From Ustilago trichophora (taxonomy: Eukaryota; Basidiomycota; Ustilaginomycetes; Ustilaginales; Ustilaginaceae), in the NCBI GenBank assembly GCA_900323505.1, contig OOIN01000003.1, positions 1,488,001 through 1,552,000 on the forward strand: DNA of 64,000 nt, read 5' to 3'. Numbering within the stretch: position 1 is the stretch's first letter; every line of letters starts with the position of its first letter. The position numbers were made by a program, and so were the translations under genes. A model generated the notes under the pieces. That model had not been told where the DNA came from. It searched no databases and saw nothing but the letters and a program-made list of their open reading frames with translations. Shown in pieces: positions 46,791 to 56,800 of the stretch.

Positions 46791-49481
46791 ATGCAGCTCT
46801 CGACATTCTGCATGCTGAGAGGCTTGCTCACCGGCTTTCTGATAACAAGTCATCTCGGTCTAGTGAACGGCAAGCAAGCAACCTTCTCTACTGGCAGTCA
46901 GGATAATGCCGAAAGCTCCTCGGTGGTCGCATCATTCAAATCTCCGCCATGCTATCCTTTCTGCTCGAACGCAGGCGAAACGAGTCCAAATTCCGTATCC
47001 GCAGTCGAAGCCGCTCGATATCGTGATCGTGTTGGCACTTTGAAATGGGTCGATCCTCGCATTGGCACCAATGGTCCCGATCCTTCAGAGTACGGCGGCA
47101 TGGTGCCATCCGTCGCACTTCCTTTCGCTGGCATTCGAACTGTGCCCATGACTCGAGAGAACCTCGTCTCTGGATGTGCGTACCACGACAATGATACAGT
47201 CAACATCGGCTTCCTTGCCAGTCGCCAGCCTGCGATCTGGATGGGAGACTACGGCTTCGCAACGCTCTTTGGTGGACATGGAGAGGTCAAGCTCGGCAAG
47301 CACGAAAGAGGGCACAAGTACGACCGTTCGCAGGAATATGTCTCTCCCTTCAAGTATGCCGTGAAGATGGGAAACAACTCTGAAGCTAACGAGCACATTT
47401 TTGCCGAGCTTGCTGGCAAGAGTCGTGCTGCTATGGTGCAATACACCTATGCTGAGCCAACCACCGATGAGATCGGCTCCCAATCGCCGCACGAGATGCT
47501 TCAATCCTTGATTGACGTCAACACCTCCGAGTGGGGGCCTTATATTGGCATCCAGGCATCCCGAGAGCAGTGGCGCGGAGCCGTTCGCATCGATGTGGAG
47601 AAAGGCGAGGTGTCAGGATACAATACGGAACGAATGGACTATCGTCTTGGCCCTCACGAGGCGCCTGGCTTCCGTGGGTACTTTGTCTATCGCTTCGAGT
47701 ATCAGCGCGGCACATCGTCGTCAAATGAATGGATAGCCGGCTTTCCAAGCGATGGCGTTGGTACGGCGCATACAAACCCTACAGGCATCGCAATGCATTC
47801 AGGAGAACGGGCACGATGGAACGAGCTCGGGGTGTACGCCTTTGTTCGCTTCCCTGCTGCCACCACCAAAGTGAGAGTCAGGGTCGGCCTCAGCTTGATC
47901 TCGGAGGAACAGGCCCGCTACAATCTGGACATCGAGATGCCCGACGGAACGTCGCTAGAGGATGTGGTGGATGAGCTGGTCGACGCTTGGAGACGCAAGA
48001 CGGATCGGATCCAAATTACGGGCGGGACCGATGAGCAGAAGCGCATCCTCTACACTGGCGTCTTCCACGCCTCTCAGTACCCGGCTGAGCATGCTGAGCC
48101 AATCCCTCATAGCGATGGTAATGTCACAGGCAAGACCGAGCCCGCGACACTCGGACACGGTCGTGAAGACCAGCACAAGTACCACTATTACTCTGGCTAC
48201 ACCGATAGCGTCTACAGAGTGCAAGATGGGCTGCAGCGCTACCAGTCCTGGTCGATCTGGGACATTTACCGAGCCCAGTGGAACTTCCTGATCCTTTTTG
48301 AGCCACAGCGAGTGGTCGACATGGTACGCTCGCTTCTCGACATCTACGATGAGTCTGGCTTCTTGCCCATGTGGTCGACGTTGGCAGAGACCAACATTAT
48401 GATCTCGACACATGCTGACTCGCTCATCGCCGAAGCTGCTGTCAAGGGTGTCGGCGGATTTGATATGCAGAAAGCGTGGGAGGCGGTATGCAAGGATGGA
48501 CAGGTACCACCCGAGCGGGAGGACGAGTTGCGCTACGAGGATCGTGAGGAGTACACACCGATTGAGGCTCGGGCTGGGCTGACCTTCTACAACCACTCAG
48601 GCTATGTGCCGCTAGACGGCTGGTCCGAGTCAACAAGTCGAACTCTCGACTACGCCTACGATGACCACGCGATCGCCGTCCTCGCTGACATGCTTGGCAA
48701 GCAGTCTGATGCAGCCTTCTTCCACAATCGCAGCAAGAACTACCGCCACGTCTTTGACCACGACCAGGGCCTCATGGCCGCCCGTCTCAAGGATGGCAGC
48801 TTCCTCGTTCAGCCACTTCCCAACCCACGTGGGCGCCAAGAAGGCTTCACAGAAGGCAACAGCTTCGACTACTCGTTTGACGTCGTTCAGGACATACCTG
48901 GCCTGGCAGAGCTCGTAGGAGGTAGAAAAAAGCTGGTTGATCTGTTGGACCGACACTTTGGAGAAGGACACAACGATCAGTCGAACGAGCCATCGCATCA
49001 CATTCCCTACCTCTACTCGCTACTGGGAGAGGCGAGCAAGACCCAGCGTCTGGTGAGAGACATCTCGCACGAAGCATTTAGCGATCAGCCAGACGGTTAT
49101 GCGGGCAATGAGGATTGCGGTCAGCAGAGCTCGTGGTACATTTTCAGCGCGATGGGCATCTACCCGGTCAACCCCGTGTCGGGCGAATACGTCGTATCGT
49201 CGCCGTTCTTTGAGAGTATGGAGGTTGCGATTCCACCACGTAGTGGGAAGGGAAGCGATGGTGGGGTGGGAGAGGGAAAAGGTACTCAGCTGCGCATCGA
49301 AGCGCCAAAGTCGGACGATGAGCACGTCTACATTGCCAACCTCACGGTCAACGGACGACCGATCAAAGAGCCTAAGCTGAAATGGTCCGATTTGCTCGCT
49401 GGAGGAACTTGGAAGTTTGGCCTATCCGACACTCCGCAATCGTGGGGCAACGACAAGTCTATGCACCCGCTCTATGCTTGA
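46791..49481 (+). CDS. Secreted GH92 alpha-mannosidase
   Basis: The 896-residue product is a glycoside hydrolase family 92 enzyme, calcium-dependent exo-alpha-mannosidases usually acting on alpha-1,2 links. It starts with a signal peptide (MQLSTFCMLRGLLTGFLIT). The N-terminal domain has VDPRIGTNGPDPSEYGGMVPS and FLASRQPAIWMGDYG. The catalytic (alpha/alpha)6 barrel shows SIWDIYRAQWNFLIL and FLPMWSTLAETNIMISTHAD. The family hallmark GNEDCGQQSSWYIFSAMG lies near residue 771, followed by the FFESMEVAIP strand. The frame runs upstream to 46590 but begins there with TTG; the ATG at 46791 opens the signal peptide. It may trim host or own N- or O-mannans. Confidence 0.93.
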   Translation: MQLSTFCMLRGLLTGFLITSHLGLVNGKQATFSTGSQDNAESSSVVASFKSPPCYPFCSNAGETSPNSVSAVEAARYRDRVGTLKWVDPRIGTNGPDPSEYGGMVPSVALPFAGIRTVPMTRENLVSGCAYHDNDTVNIGFLASRQPAIWMGDYGFATLFGGHGEVKLGKHERGHKYDRSQEYVSPFKYAVKMGNNSEANEHIFAELAGKSRAAMVQYTYAEPTTDEIGSQSPHEMLQSLIDVNTSEWGPYIGIQASREQWRGAVRIDVEKGEVSGYNTERMDYRLGPHEAPGFRGYFVYRFEYQRGTSSSNEWIAGFPSDGVGTAHTNPTGIAMHSGERARWNELGVYAFVRFPAATTKVRVRVGLSLISEEQARYNLDIEMPDGTSLEDVVDELVDAWRRKTDRIQITGGTDEQKRILYTGVFHASQYPAEHAEPIPHSDGNVTGKTEPATLGHGREDQHKYHYYSGYTDSVYRVQDGLQRYQSWSIWDIYRAQWNFLILFEPQRVVDMVRSLLDIYDESGFLPMWSTLAETNIMISTHADSLIAEAAVKGVGGFDMQKAWEAVCKDGQVPPEREDELRYEDREEYTPIEARAGLTFYNHSGYVPLDGWSESTSRTLDYAYDDHAIAVLADMLGKQSDAAFFHNRSKNYRHVFDHDQGLMAARLKDGSFLVQPLPNPRGRQEGFTEGNSFDYSFDVVQDIPGLAELVGGRKKLVDLLDRHFGEGHNDQSNEPSHHIPYLYSLLGEASKTQRLVRDISHEAFSDQPDGYAGNEDCGQQSSWYIFSAMGIYPVNPVSGEYVVSSPFFESMEVAIPPRSGKGSDGGVGEGKGTQLRIEAPKSDDEHVYIANLTVNGRPIKEPKLKWSDLLAGGTWKFGLSDTPQSWGNDKSMHPLYA

Positions 49482-49627
49482 TCTGCTGTATACTGTAGAA
49501 CGATCATTGGAAGAAATACCTGTTACAGCTCGAATCACAAAACCATGCCTGGAACAAGTCCACGTCTTGACTCGCCACAGCCTTGCTCAGAAATCTAGTA
49601 CATATACTTATGCCTGTCTATTTGCTA

Positions 49628-49747
49628 ACATCTGCGGCCATAGAACCTTGAAAGCACCGCATCCCGTCCGATCTGCGAAGTTAAGCAAGGTATCGCCTAG
49701 TCAGTACTGCGGTGGGGGACCACGCGGGAATCCTAGGTGCTGCAGTT
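49628..49747 (+). rRNA. 5S ribosomal RNA gene (dispersed copy)
   Basis: About 120 bases match the fungal 5S pattern throughout: ACATCTGCGGCCATAGAACC at the start, CATCCCGTCCGATCTGCGAA, GTTAAGCAAGGTATCGCC, AGTACTGCGGTGGGGGACC and CGCGGGAATCCTAGGTGC. The internal control box AAGTTAAGC region is intact. A T10 terminator starts at 49752. There is no neighbouring 18S, 5.8S or 28S, so this copy lies outside the rDNA array. The exact 3' end is uncertain by a few bases. Confidence 0.93.
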
Positions 49748-50240
49748 CTTCTTTTTTTTTTGTTTTTCTTTTTGCTTGGATTCTCATTTTTTTGGCCTTT
49801 TTTTGTATTTAGCTTTAGATGGTGAGGAGGATCATGTAAAACATAGAGTACATGCTATGCTTCAAGTTTTTAGAACGTCATGGTCAACGGCATATGGATG
49901 GGCATCCAATCAGATAGGACTGCGCAGCAAGACAACTGAGCCAAAAAAAAATCGGTATGACTTCAAATGATAACGACGGATCAGCGTGGGGAACACTCCA
50001 CCTTAGCAACCTGTGCACGCCCAAGCAGAGACAAGAGGTGGGGAAGAGTTCGACCGTGGCCCCACTTAGCATGCTAGGCGCATCGGTTGCAGGTGATCCA
50101 TTGATGCATTGCCTCAATTGTCGGGTATGCAGTCGGTCGATCGGCATATTCGGCGTCCTCAGCCCGACTGAGCGAATATGGTGCAACGCTCATCGAATCG
50201 ATTTGTTCAAGAAGAAAGCGAAATATCGAGTCAAAAAAGG

Positions 50241-50265
50241 TTTTTTTTTTTTTTTTTTTTTTTTT
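50241..50265. repeat. 25-base poly-T tract
   Basis: An uninterrupted run of 25 T about 260 bases upstream of the oxidoreductase ATG. Long dA:dT tracts often exclude nucleosomes at promoters. Confidence 0.95.
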
Positions 50266-50521
50266 CCCCTCCTAAACGCCGACCCTGCAGCTTTGTCTAC
50301 TGTACACTAACTCAGTCAGATCCGATGATCATGTGGAGAGTGACAACAAATTGTTTGGATGGTCGGTGCGTTTGGTTTTCCGAGAAACAAAACTCAGCTT
50401 CCATTGCATGACATGGATATAAGCAACCTCTTCCTTGGACGTCTTCTCCATAACCCATCCTCATCTCAACAATACACACAAACCCTGAGGATCTTCCCAC
50501 GAATACGAGACAACCGCAACA

Positions 50522-51826
50522 ATGTCTTCGGCAACTGCAACCTCTCCCATCCCAGTCTGTGTCGTGGGCTTCGGCAACTCGGCTCGAACCTTCCATCTTC
50601 CCTTCGTGCAGGCTTTGCCTCAACTCTTCACGCTGCACTCGATTCAACAGCGTCCTCGTACCTCGAGCAACTCGTCGTCACCTGACGCATCAAAGCTCTT
50701 CCCCAACATCAAGGTGCTCCCTGACTTTGAAACGGTTCTGACCACTCTCCCCAAGAACGGCCTCATCATCGTCACCACCACCAATGACACCCACTTCCCC
50801 TTTGCCAAGCGTGCTCTCGAAGCAGGATTCAATGTGCTCGTCGAGAAACCCGTCGCCACGGTCCAGTCTGATGTACAGACTCTCATCGATCTCCAGGAGA
50901 AGACTGGAAAGCTTTGCGCTGTTTATCAGAACAGACGATTCGACGGTGACTTTTTGACCATTCAGAGTCTCCTCGCTGACAAGGGTGCTGAGCCGTCCGC
51001 TCTGGGTGTGCCGACTTACTTTGAGTCGAGGTTCGACCGCTTCCGACCTTACGCTAAGGGCGGATGGAGGGAGGAGGTGGATCCCGACACGCAGGGCGGT
51101 GGAATGTTGTGGGATCTGGGAAGCCATCTGATCGACCAAGCTCTGTTCCTATTTGGTCCACCGGAGAGCGTGACTGGTTTCGTGAGGAATCAGCGCAACC
51201 AGGGTCCCAACGCGGTTGACGACGACTGGTTGGCGATTCTCAACTACCCTTCTTCTGCACCTTTGCCGCCCTCTTCGCCTGCATCCGGGTCCAAGATCGG
51301 CGGTCTGCGAGTTTCTCTTGGAGCAACGTGCCTCTCTTCGCACGTCGATGCCGAGCAGCCTCGTTTCAGGGTCGAAGGTACCCGTGGAAGCTACGAGAAG
51401 CGCGGCACTGATCCTCAAGAAAACCAGCTCAAACTTGGATGGACCCCTTCCAGCCACCCCGAGGAGTTTGGTGTATACAGCGAGACGGCCGATCCCGATT
51501 CGATCAGGTTTGGACGTCTGACCACGATGGTCAGGTCCGACGAAGATCTTTCCTTGCCTGCACCAGGTTCTGGTGGTGCCGCGCCGAAGCAACCCCAGTT
51601 GTCGGTGGCCAACATTCCAACTCTGCCAGGAAGATACATTGATCTCTTTGCCAACGTCGCCGCATCGATCAACGCTGGTAAGCAGGCCGAAGCCGAAGGT
51701 AAGAACGCTGCCGAGGCGGTACGGGCTGTCAGCCTGGTGGGAGTCGAGAGGACGCTGAACGCAGTCAAGCTCATCAAGCTGATTCGGGAGAGCAGTGTTC
51801 AGGGTAAGACTCTGCATTGGGCTTAA
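50522..51826 (+). CDS. Gfo/Idh/MocA family NAD(P)-dependent oxidoreductase
   Basis: The 434-residue protein has the N-terminal Rossmann motif VCVVGFGNSARTFH (residues 12-25), then IIVTTTNDTHFPFAKRALEA and the family motif VLVEKPVA near residue 108, whose Lys is catalytic. The C-terminal alpha/beta domain shows YQNRRFDGDFLTIQ, GGWREEVDPDTQGGGMLWDL and SHLIDQALFLFGPPESV. These enzymes oxidise or reduce sugars, inositols or similar substrates; the substrate here is unknown. A Ser/Pro-rich insert lies around residue 245. The ATG follows ACA directly, a good fungal context. No intron, no signal peptide. Confidence 0.92.
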   Translation: MSSATATSPIPVCVVGFGNSARTFHLPFVQALPQLFTLHSIQQRPRTSSNSSSPDASKLFPNIKVLPDFETVLTTLPKNGLIIVTTTNDTHFPFAKRALEAGFNVLVEKPVATVQSDVQTLIDLQEKTGKLCAVYQNRRFDGDFLTIQSLLADKGAEPSALGVPTYFESRFDRFRPYAKGGWREEVDPDTQGGGMLWDLGSHLIDQALFLFGPPESVTGFVRNQRNQGPNAVDDDWLAILNYPSSAPLPPSSPASGSKIGGLRVSLGATCLSSHVDAEQPRFRVEGTRGSYEKRGTDPQENQLKLGWTPSSHPEEFGVYSETADPDSIRFGRLTTMVRSDEDLSLPAPGSGGAAPKQPQLSVANIPTLPGRYIDLFANVAASINAGKQAEAEGKNAAEAVRAVSLVGVERTLNAVKLIKLIRESSVQGKTLHWA

Positions 51827-51998
51827 AAAGAACCGTTCTAGGATTGAATCTAGAGTACGAGTCGTAATGTAGTCATTAAAGATATCCAGTCGTGACATGT
51901 TCTGTGTGGGTGTGGGTATCGGTGCGTGTAAAGGTTGTCTGGATCATGTGTATGTGCCTGCATGCGGTCCTGTGAGCATTGTGAGCGAGGAGGCGCTA

Positions 51999-53171
51999 CT
52001 ACTCGCCCTTAATGCGGCGCTTGTAGTCTTCGGGACTCTCAAACTTCTTGCCCAAGCTCCACATGCCGATCTTTTGTCGTCTGATTCCCACAACCGCAGA
52101 AGGCAGAAGAGATGGTCCGATCGTCAGTATCCGCATACTTCACTTGTGGGATGTGAGCATAACTTACTTTGCTTTCGACTCTGCACGCTCCAACGCGTTC
52201 AGTCCCGTAGTCGACTTTCTCCAGAATTGGGCCCACCAAGTTGCTTTGCCATAGTCTGCCCCTGCTGCTCTGTACACCGTTGCTAGGCCTTCCTTGACCA
52301 TGGCTAGGGATACGTTTGTTTTGCCAAAGATGTATGGTGAATCCCAGACATATGGGGTTGCAACTAGCCTCTTGTACTGGTCGATGTGGGAGGGGTAGAG
52401 CCAGACGAGTTTTCCCGAGATATCGCTTCCCGATGCTGCTGCTGTCGAGCTGTGTTTGGTACTACTGCTGTTGGAGGTGAAGCTGAAAAGGCCTTTCTTG
52501 GGCGGAGTCAGATTGTCGGGAGAGGAAGGACTTTGGACCATGGAAGTGAGGAAAGCTTTCGCCTCTTTTGAAAAGGGTTGAGCTGGTTTGCCGAAATGAG
52601 CGCTTTCAGGGGCATCAACTCCAGCGATTCGAACAGAGATGGTCTCGCGAACGAGCTTGGTTCTTCCACCAGCACCTTTTGTTTTGGATGTGCGAGGTGG
52701 CCAAGGGTAAAGCCAATCTCGAAGGAGAGGTGGTCCTGGGGTGTGGTGGAATCGGAATCCGTCCGCATCGCCTACGGTGACGACGCGACCAACGAGTACT
52801 TTACGATATCGTAGGACTGCCGGGGTGACATACTCGGCAGTGGGGATGCGACGGAAGTATCTCCACCATAGAACGGCGCCGAGAGAGGTTGTGGTGACGC
52901 CGGCAGTGGCTGCTCCGATGGGGTTGGTGAGGATCGTGCCGATGACGCCGGAGGATTGTTCGACTACGGACCAGACAGTTAGTCTTGAGCCATCGGCTGC
53001 TGATGATTGTGAGGGTACAGTGTTGATGTTTGGAGGCAGTGAGAGTGCTTGGACGGGACGAAGACTTGCCGGGGCTGAAGATGAAGCAAAGCCATGTGTA
53101 GAGGTGGACGCCGAAGATGGTGTTGTCGCTGTACTTGTCGATGCGCCAGAAGACGGCCACAGAGAAAGCAT
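51999..53171 (-). CDS. LCL3: LCL3-type membrane-anchored SNase-fold endonuclease, two exons
   Basis: Exons 52168-53171 and 51999-52080, joined across an 86-base GTAAGT...TCAG intron, give 361 residues. One N-terminal hydrophobic segment (about residues 85-108) is followed by a staphylococcal-nuclease domain: LVGRVVTVGDADGFRFHH, VRIAGVDAPESAHFGKPAQP and YKRLVATPYV. These carry the Arg, Asp and Glu pattern of the active site. The second exon supplies the conserved end KIGMWSLGKKFESPEDYKRR, typical of LCL3. LCL3 proteins sit in mitochondrial membranes and are probable calcium-dependent nucleases. A Ser-rich insert lies around residues 205-235. Without the splice, the frame stops at once after the donor. 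Confidence 0.9.
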
Positions 53172-53589
53172 CGCTAAATCGAAGGCGAGCGCTCCGTAGT
53201 GATGCTGCTGCTTTTAGGTGTCGAAGAGGTGCTGATAGGCAGGCGGAGATGATGATGAAGAAGACGAGGAGCAGAGTGAAGTCTGGGATAAAGCTTAGAT
53301 CTCGGTAAGTGTTTGGCAAGTGATGTGGAGTTTGACACCACCCAAAAATACACAACACACAAAATTAATCTCGCGGCAAAACTCATAGGAGACCAACACC
53401 TGCAGGCTGAAGCAACGCGTGCCTTTTCCACAGAGTTGCCAAGTCTCCTCTCCTACTCGACAAGGACATCAGATGATGGCCATTCAGGACTCTCCCTCTT
53501 CTCGGATCTGCAAATCAGACGTCATGCATTCCTAATTTGAGCCACCCAATGGTGTACATGTACTGTACTGTCTACAAGGCAGTGCAATT
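53172..53589. other. Spacer between LCL3 and MPDU1 genes
   Basis: The upstream region of LCL3 with a GTACATGTACTGTACTGT stretch at about 53552-53569, related to the TACTGTA element. Nothing else is recognised. Confidence 0.45.
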
Positions 53590-54498
53590 CTAGTCGAGCT
53601 TCCTGCCACGAGCCTTGGCCGGGCCATGGGTGCTGACGGTGAAAGGCTCGAATGAAGGAGCCACTCCAGACGAAGTCGAGTGCAGTCCAATCTTCTCGCC
53701 ATCCCTCTTCTTCTGCTCGGCCAGCGCCTTGTCGCCGTTCCAGTAGTATACGACTTGCGCTGCGATGGCTGCATTGAACAGCGTCGCCAATCCGAAACCG
53801 TACAGCAGCAGCTTGTCGTCGGTCTCGGTCATGGTTGTGAACACCCTCGCGATGGTGCCGAGCAGCTGAGCAAAGACGACAATGCTGCTGAGCTGCCCTC
53901 GGCTCTTGTCCTTGTACAGCTCGACCATTTGGGGTACCTTGGATGCGAGCGAAATCGGGATGGTCAATGCCTGCAGGAAAGTGAGTGTAGATGCGGGGAT
54001 CACTGCAGGGGTGGCCAACGCAAGCGAGCCGATGGCCATCAGAGCAGCTGCAATGGTGATCTTGGTCGAATGCGTCGAAGGGTCAACACGACCAGTTCGA
54101 GTGTCCGGGGAGTATGCAATGACGAGAAGCAGGATGATCATGTTCTGCAGTGTCAAGCTGAGATTTTCTCCGTATGTCGAGAAAGGCAACCGCGATCGGA
54201 CGGCGTATGCGAGCGAGATGGTGTACGCCATGACTTCGAGCGTGTACATTGAGAGCGAGATACCGCGTGCACTGCGTCCATTGACAATGTTGAGGATCTG
54301 CGGCACCTTCATGATGCTTCCAAATACGACGATGCCCAGACCGAGCGCTTTCGAGATGGCATACTTGACACAGTATGTCGAGCTGAGGTCGACATTGTAG
54401 ATGAGCGTCGTGTAGCACTCTTGGCCGATGAGCGCGATGGCAGGCTTCTGAATGAAGAGCGGCAAGTTGTGCGTAATGGATTGAATCGCCGACTGCAT
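53590..54498 (-). CDS. MPDU1-like PQ-loop protein (dolichol-phosphate-mannose use)
   Basis: The 302-residue protein has about seven hydrophobic spans and two PQ-loop motifs: KVPQILNIVNGRSARGIS near residue 66 and KVPQMVELYKDKSRGQLSS near residue 189. The N-terminal IGQECYTTLI and the span ALGLGIVVFGSIM fit the MPDU1/Lec35 family. MPDU1 is needed for use of mannose- and glucose-P-dolichol in the ER during N-glycan and GPI synthesis. The C-terminus is short and basic. Single exon, ATG at 54498. Its 3' end lies 418 bases upstream of the LCL3 start on the same strand. Confidence 0.9.
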   Translation of the reverse strand: MQSAIQSITHNLPLFIQKPAIALIGQECYTTLIYNVDLSSTYCVKYAISKALGLGIVVFGSIMKVPQILNIVNGRSARGISLSMYTLEVMAYTISLAYAVRSRLPFSTYGENLSLTLQNMIILLLVIAYSPDTRTGRVDPSTHSTKITIAAALMAIGSLALATPAVIPASTLTFLQALTIPISLASKVPQMVELYKDKSRGQLSSIVVFAQLLGTIARVFTTMTETDDKLLLYGFGLATLFNAAIAAQVVYYWNGDKALAEQKKRDGEKIGLHSTSSGVAPSFEPFTVSTHGPAKARGRKLD

Positions 54499-54748
54499 GT
54501 TGGGCGAATGGCGAGGACTGAAGACGCCGAAGTGGTTAGGTGGTCGTCAAAAGACTGAGTGAGGATGGACGTGGATGAGAAGGAAGTCGCCTCGGGCTGA
54601 ATCCAAAAGGACGATGGTCAAAGCGTGCGTGCATGTAGCTGTGTAGTGCTGCTGTGATTTTTTTTAGCCAAAATTCACATTTTCCTCATCCTCCACGTCC
54701 TCTCACAAAAACAGAGAATTTCAGCAAAAAAAAAGAGAAACAAAAATG

Positions 54749-54858
54749 TAGCTTCTGTCGGTTTCGATCCGACGACCTTTGGGTATCACCACTCGAGAGT
54801 GGAAAGGATTCACAGGGGTTATATGAGCCCAACGCGCTACCTACTGCGCTAAGAAGCT
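54749..54858 (-). tRNA. Initiator tRNA-Met (CAU) with 37-base intron
   Basis: The acceptor AGCTTCT/AGAAGCT gives the A1-U72 pair, and the T-arm loop reads GGATCGAAACC. The anticodon stem has three G-C pairs (TTGGG/CCCAA). These are hallmarks of eukaryotic initiator tRNA. The anticodon is at 54823-54825 and an intron at 54785-54821 follows base 37. The mature form is 73 bases without CCA. A short T5 run follows on the minus strand. Confidence 0.92.
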
Positions 54859-56215
54859 GCTTGATGTCTCACTCAATTGGAGTTGTATTTATATATCGTA
54901 GCTGTCACGGACGATGATGCTTTTGTTTCCAAAGCATCGCTATAAGTCACTCTTCCCCCTTTTGACTCAGCCTCCATCTTCAACTTGACTCACCGCAGAT
55001 CACAAAGAAGATGTCACTCTGTCCTTTTTGTACCAATTCCCTCACAGGTCAGGTCGAGAGGTTCGACGGCAACTCATCAAGGTGACACACAGCGGCACAT
55101 GCACGTGAATCTTGCAACAGAGTCTCTACGACAACACGGCAAAGGCCTTCGTTCCGTCGGCAACGGCAACTCTCAGAGCACTTTGGGTCTCTCAGATCCG
55201 TCCCGTGTAGGATGACAGAAAGTAACCGAGCTCGAACGGCCATGACAAACCCAGACGGAATACCGACGAGCGGCACTGTTCCTGTATCAAGGCATGCGAA
55301 TCGGCTCAATCATCCCACCGTTCCCATCGTGTCGGCGATCAGCAGTCACTTTGAGCTTGTGCCCATCCCTTGCTCTCCTATTTTGGACCCTGATGATCCC
55401 GAGACCACGAGACCACGCGGATTTTCTCTTAGCCACGAGACTCGATGTGAACCCGACAGCTTGCTGGATCAAGGACCATGGGGCGTCAACATCACACCAC
55501 TTTGCATCTCACGCAGCCTTCTTGCTTGGCAGGCAGCCGACTGCGGTCATTGATTTCGATGCCTCGTTTCAGATGACAAGACTCGAAGCAAATTGCGAGG
55601 TTGCACACTCGCGGATACTTGAGTCAGCTAGCCGCAATAATGTGGAGCAACAGCTTCTCTGGAGGGACAAATGCACTGACCTCTGATCTCTCGCAGAGCT
55701 GTACTCAAATGGAGCCAGATGGGCCAAGCCGAAGTGTGCTTGCTCGGGGAGCAGGAAAGATCGAGGTAGAGGAAATGCTCCGAGCCCGAAGGCAACGCTG
55801 TCTTCTTCTGCAATTTCAGCACAGATGAGGTCCCTGAAGACGTCGTCGAGGAGGGCTCAGGAGCAAGCTTCGGCATCAAAGTAGGGTGAGCAGTTCCATC
55901 GCTGTAAGCTCTTGAGAGGCTACGATGAGCATGTTCGGTGTCTCGCTGCAGCTCACAGCATGATTGCTTCGAGCAGGCAACCTTTGAGGGCCTACACGAA
56001 GAATGAGCCGAGACCCAAAAGCATAAAAGGAATTCAGCTTCAGTCGAGATCATCGTCCCTCTTCCCACCCTCACCCTTTCTTCCACTCGTCACTTTATTC
56101 AAGCTCTGTCTCTCTCTCTTCCTCTTTCTTCTTGCCAACCAGCAAACCCGCTCGACATCTCTCTCATTCTCTCTCACACACAATCACTTGACATCGACAT
56201 CTTACCATCGAAATC
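54859..56215. other. Region upstream of the first secreted protein gene
   Basis: This 1.36 kb region has several overlapping frames on both strands (for example 55212-55553 plus and 55628-56086 minus) but no recognised domain. An ATG at 55011 starts a 24-codon frame with CPFC that could be the first exon of a small gene; no continuing exon is convincing. Confidence 0.4.
56022..56030 (+). promoter_or_regulatory. TATA-like box of first secreted protein gene
   Basis: The sequence CATAAAAGG lies 186 bases upstream of the ATG at 56216, followed by a strongly CT-rich leader from about 56090. Confidence 0.4.
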
Positions 56216-56800
56216 ATGACTCGCATCTCTTCCGCTCTGGTCCTGGCTGCCGCCTTGGCCTTTATGAGCTCGGCCATTCCCAGCACATCTGCAGCCACTA
56301 TTCCCGCTCGTGACGTGGCCGAAAAGGACGATAACAGCTTGATCAGCTCCGCCTTTCTCAGCCGCGATGCGACCGAGCAGAAAGCTGTCGACACCTCGAA
56401 CAAGGAGGAAGCCACCAACCAGCGGTGGTGCCCTTGGAACACTCACTGGAGCCCTTGGCAGCAACGGTGCGTTCCCAACTGGCGACCTCCCATCTGGCAG
56501 CCCCCGATCTGGCGTCCTGGTCCGGGTCCCTGGAGCCGCGATGAGAACAGGGGCCGTAGCGTGGAGAGGCGCGATGTTGATGAGGCTCTCGAGCCTCGCG
56601 ATACTGAGAGGGGACCCGGCGGCTACGGAGGCGGCTATGGAGGTGGCGGCTATGGCGGATACGGTGGATATGGAGGCTACGGTTATCGCGGATACGGAGG
56701 CGGCGGATACGGAGGCTACGGTCGTGGAGGTCGTCGCTACAACACCGATGCCAAGGCAATCGAAGACGCCAAGGCCCAGAACGGCGACAATGCCAACTAG
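56216..56800 (+). CDS. Secreted Gly/Tyr-rich protein with Kex2-like site
   Basis: The 194-residue product starts with a signal peptide (MTRISSALVLAAALAFMSSA). A propeptide-like segment follows, then a Trp/Pro/Cys block (RWCPWNTHWSPWQQRCVPNW). A dibasic Kex2-like site is at VERR|DVDEAL. The second half is built of GGY/GYGG repeats and ends with a charged tail. I do not recognise a named family. Its signal sequence resembles that of the next secreted gene (MTR, then SALV), so they are probably related. Gly/Tyr-rich secreted proteins can be wall components, and smut secreted repeat proteins can be processed by Kex2; both roles are inference. Single exon; ATG at 56216. Confidence 0.8.
   Translation: MTRISSALVLAAALAFMSSAIPSTSAATIPARDVAEKDDNSLISSAFLSRDATEQKAVDTSNKEEATNQRWCPWNTHWSPWQQRCVPNWRPPIWQPPIWRPGPGPWSRDENRGRSVERRDVDEALEPRDTERGPGGYGGGYGGGGYGGYGGYGGYGYRGYGGGGYGGYGRGGRRYNTDAKAIEDAKAQNGDNAN

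Larger units (their letters stand above)
49482..50521. other. Intergenic region with 5S rRNA gene and poly-T
   Basis: This 1.04 kb region holds the 5S rRNA gene, its T-rich terminator near 49752 and a 25-base T run, each listed separately. The last 100 bases form the leader of the oxidoreductase gene. No other gene is recognised. Confidence 0.6.

Noticed and set aside
54749..54858. Elongator tRNA-Met
   Set aside because: The first glance suggested an elongator, but the A1-U72 pair and ATCGAAA T-loop are initiator features.
55628..56086. 152-residue minus-strand frame before the secreted gene
   Set aside because: It has no motif and overlaps the promoter of the secreted gene; composition looks random.
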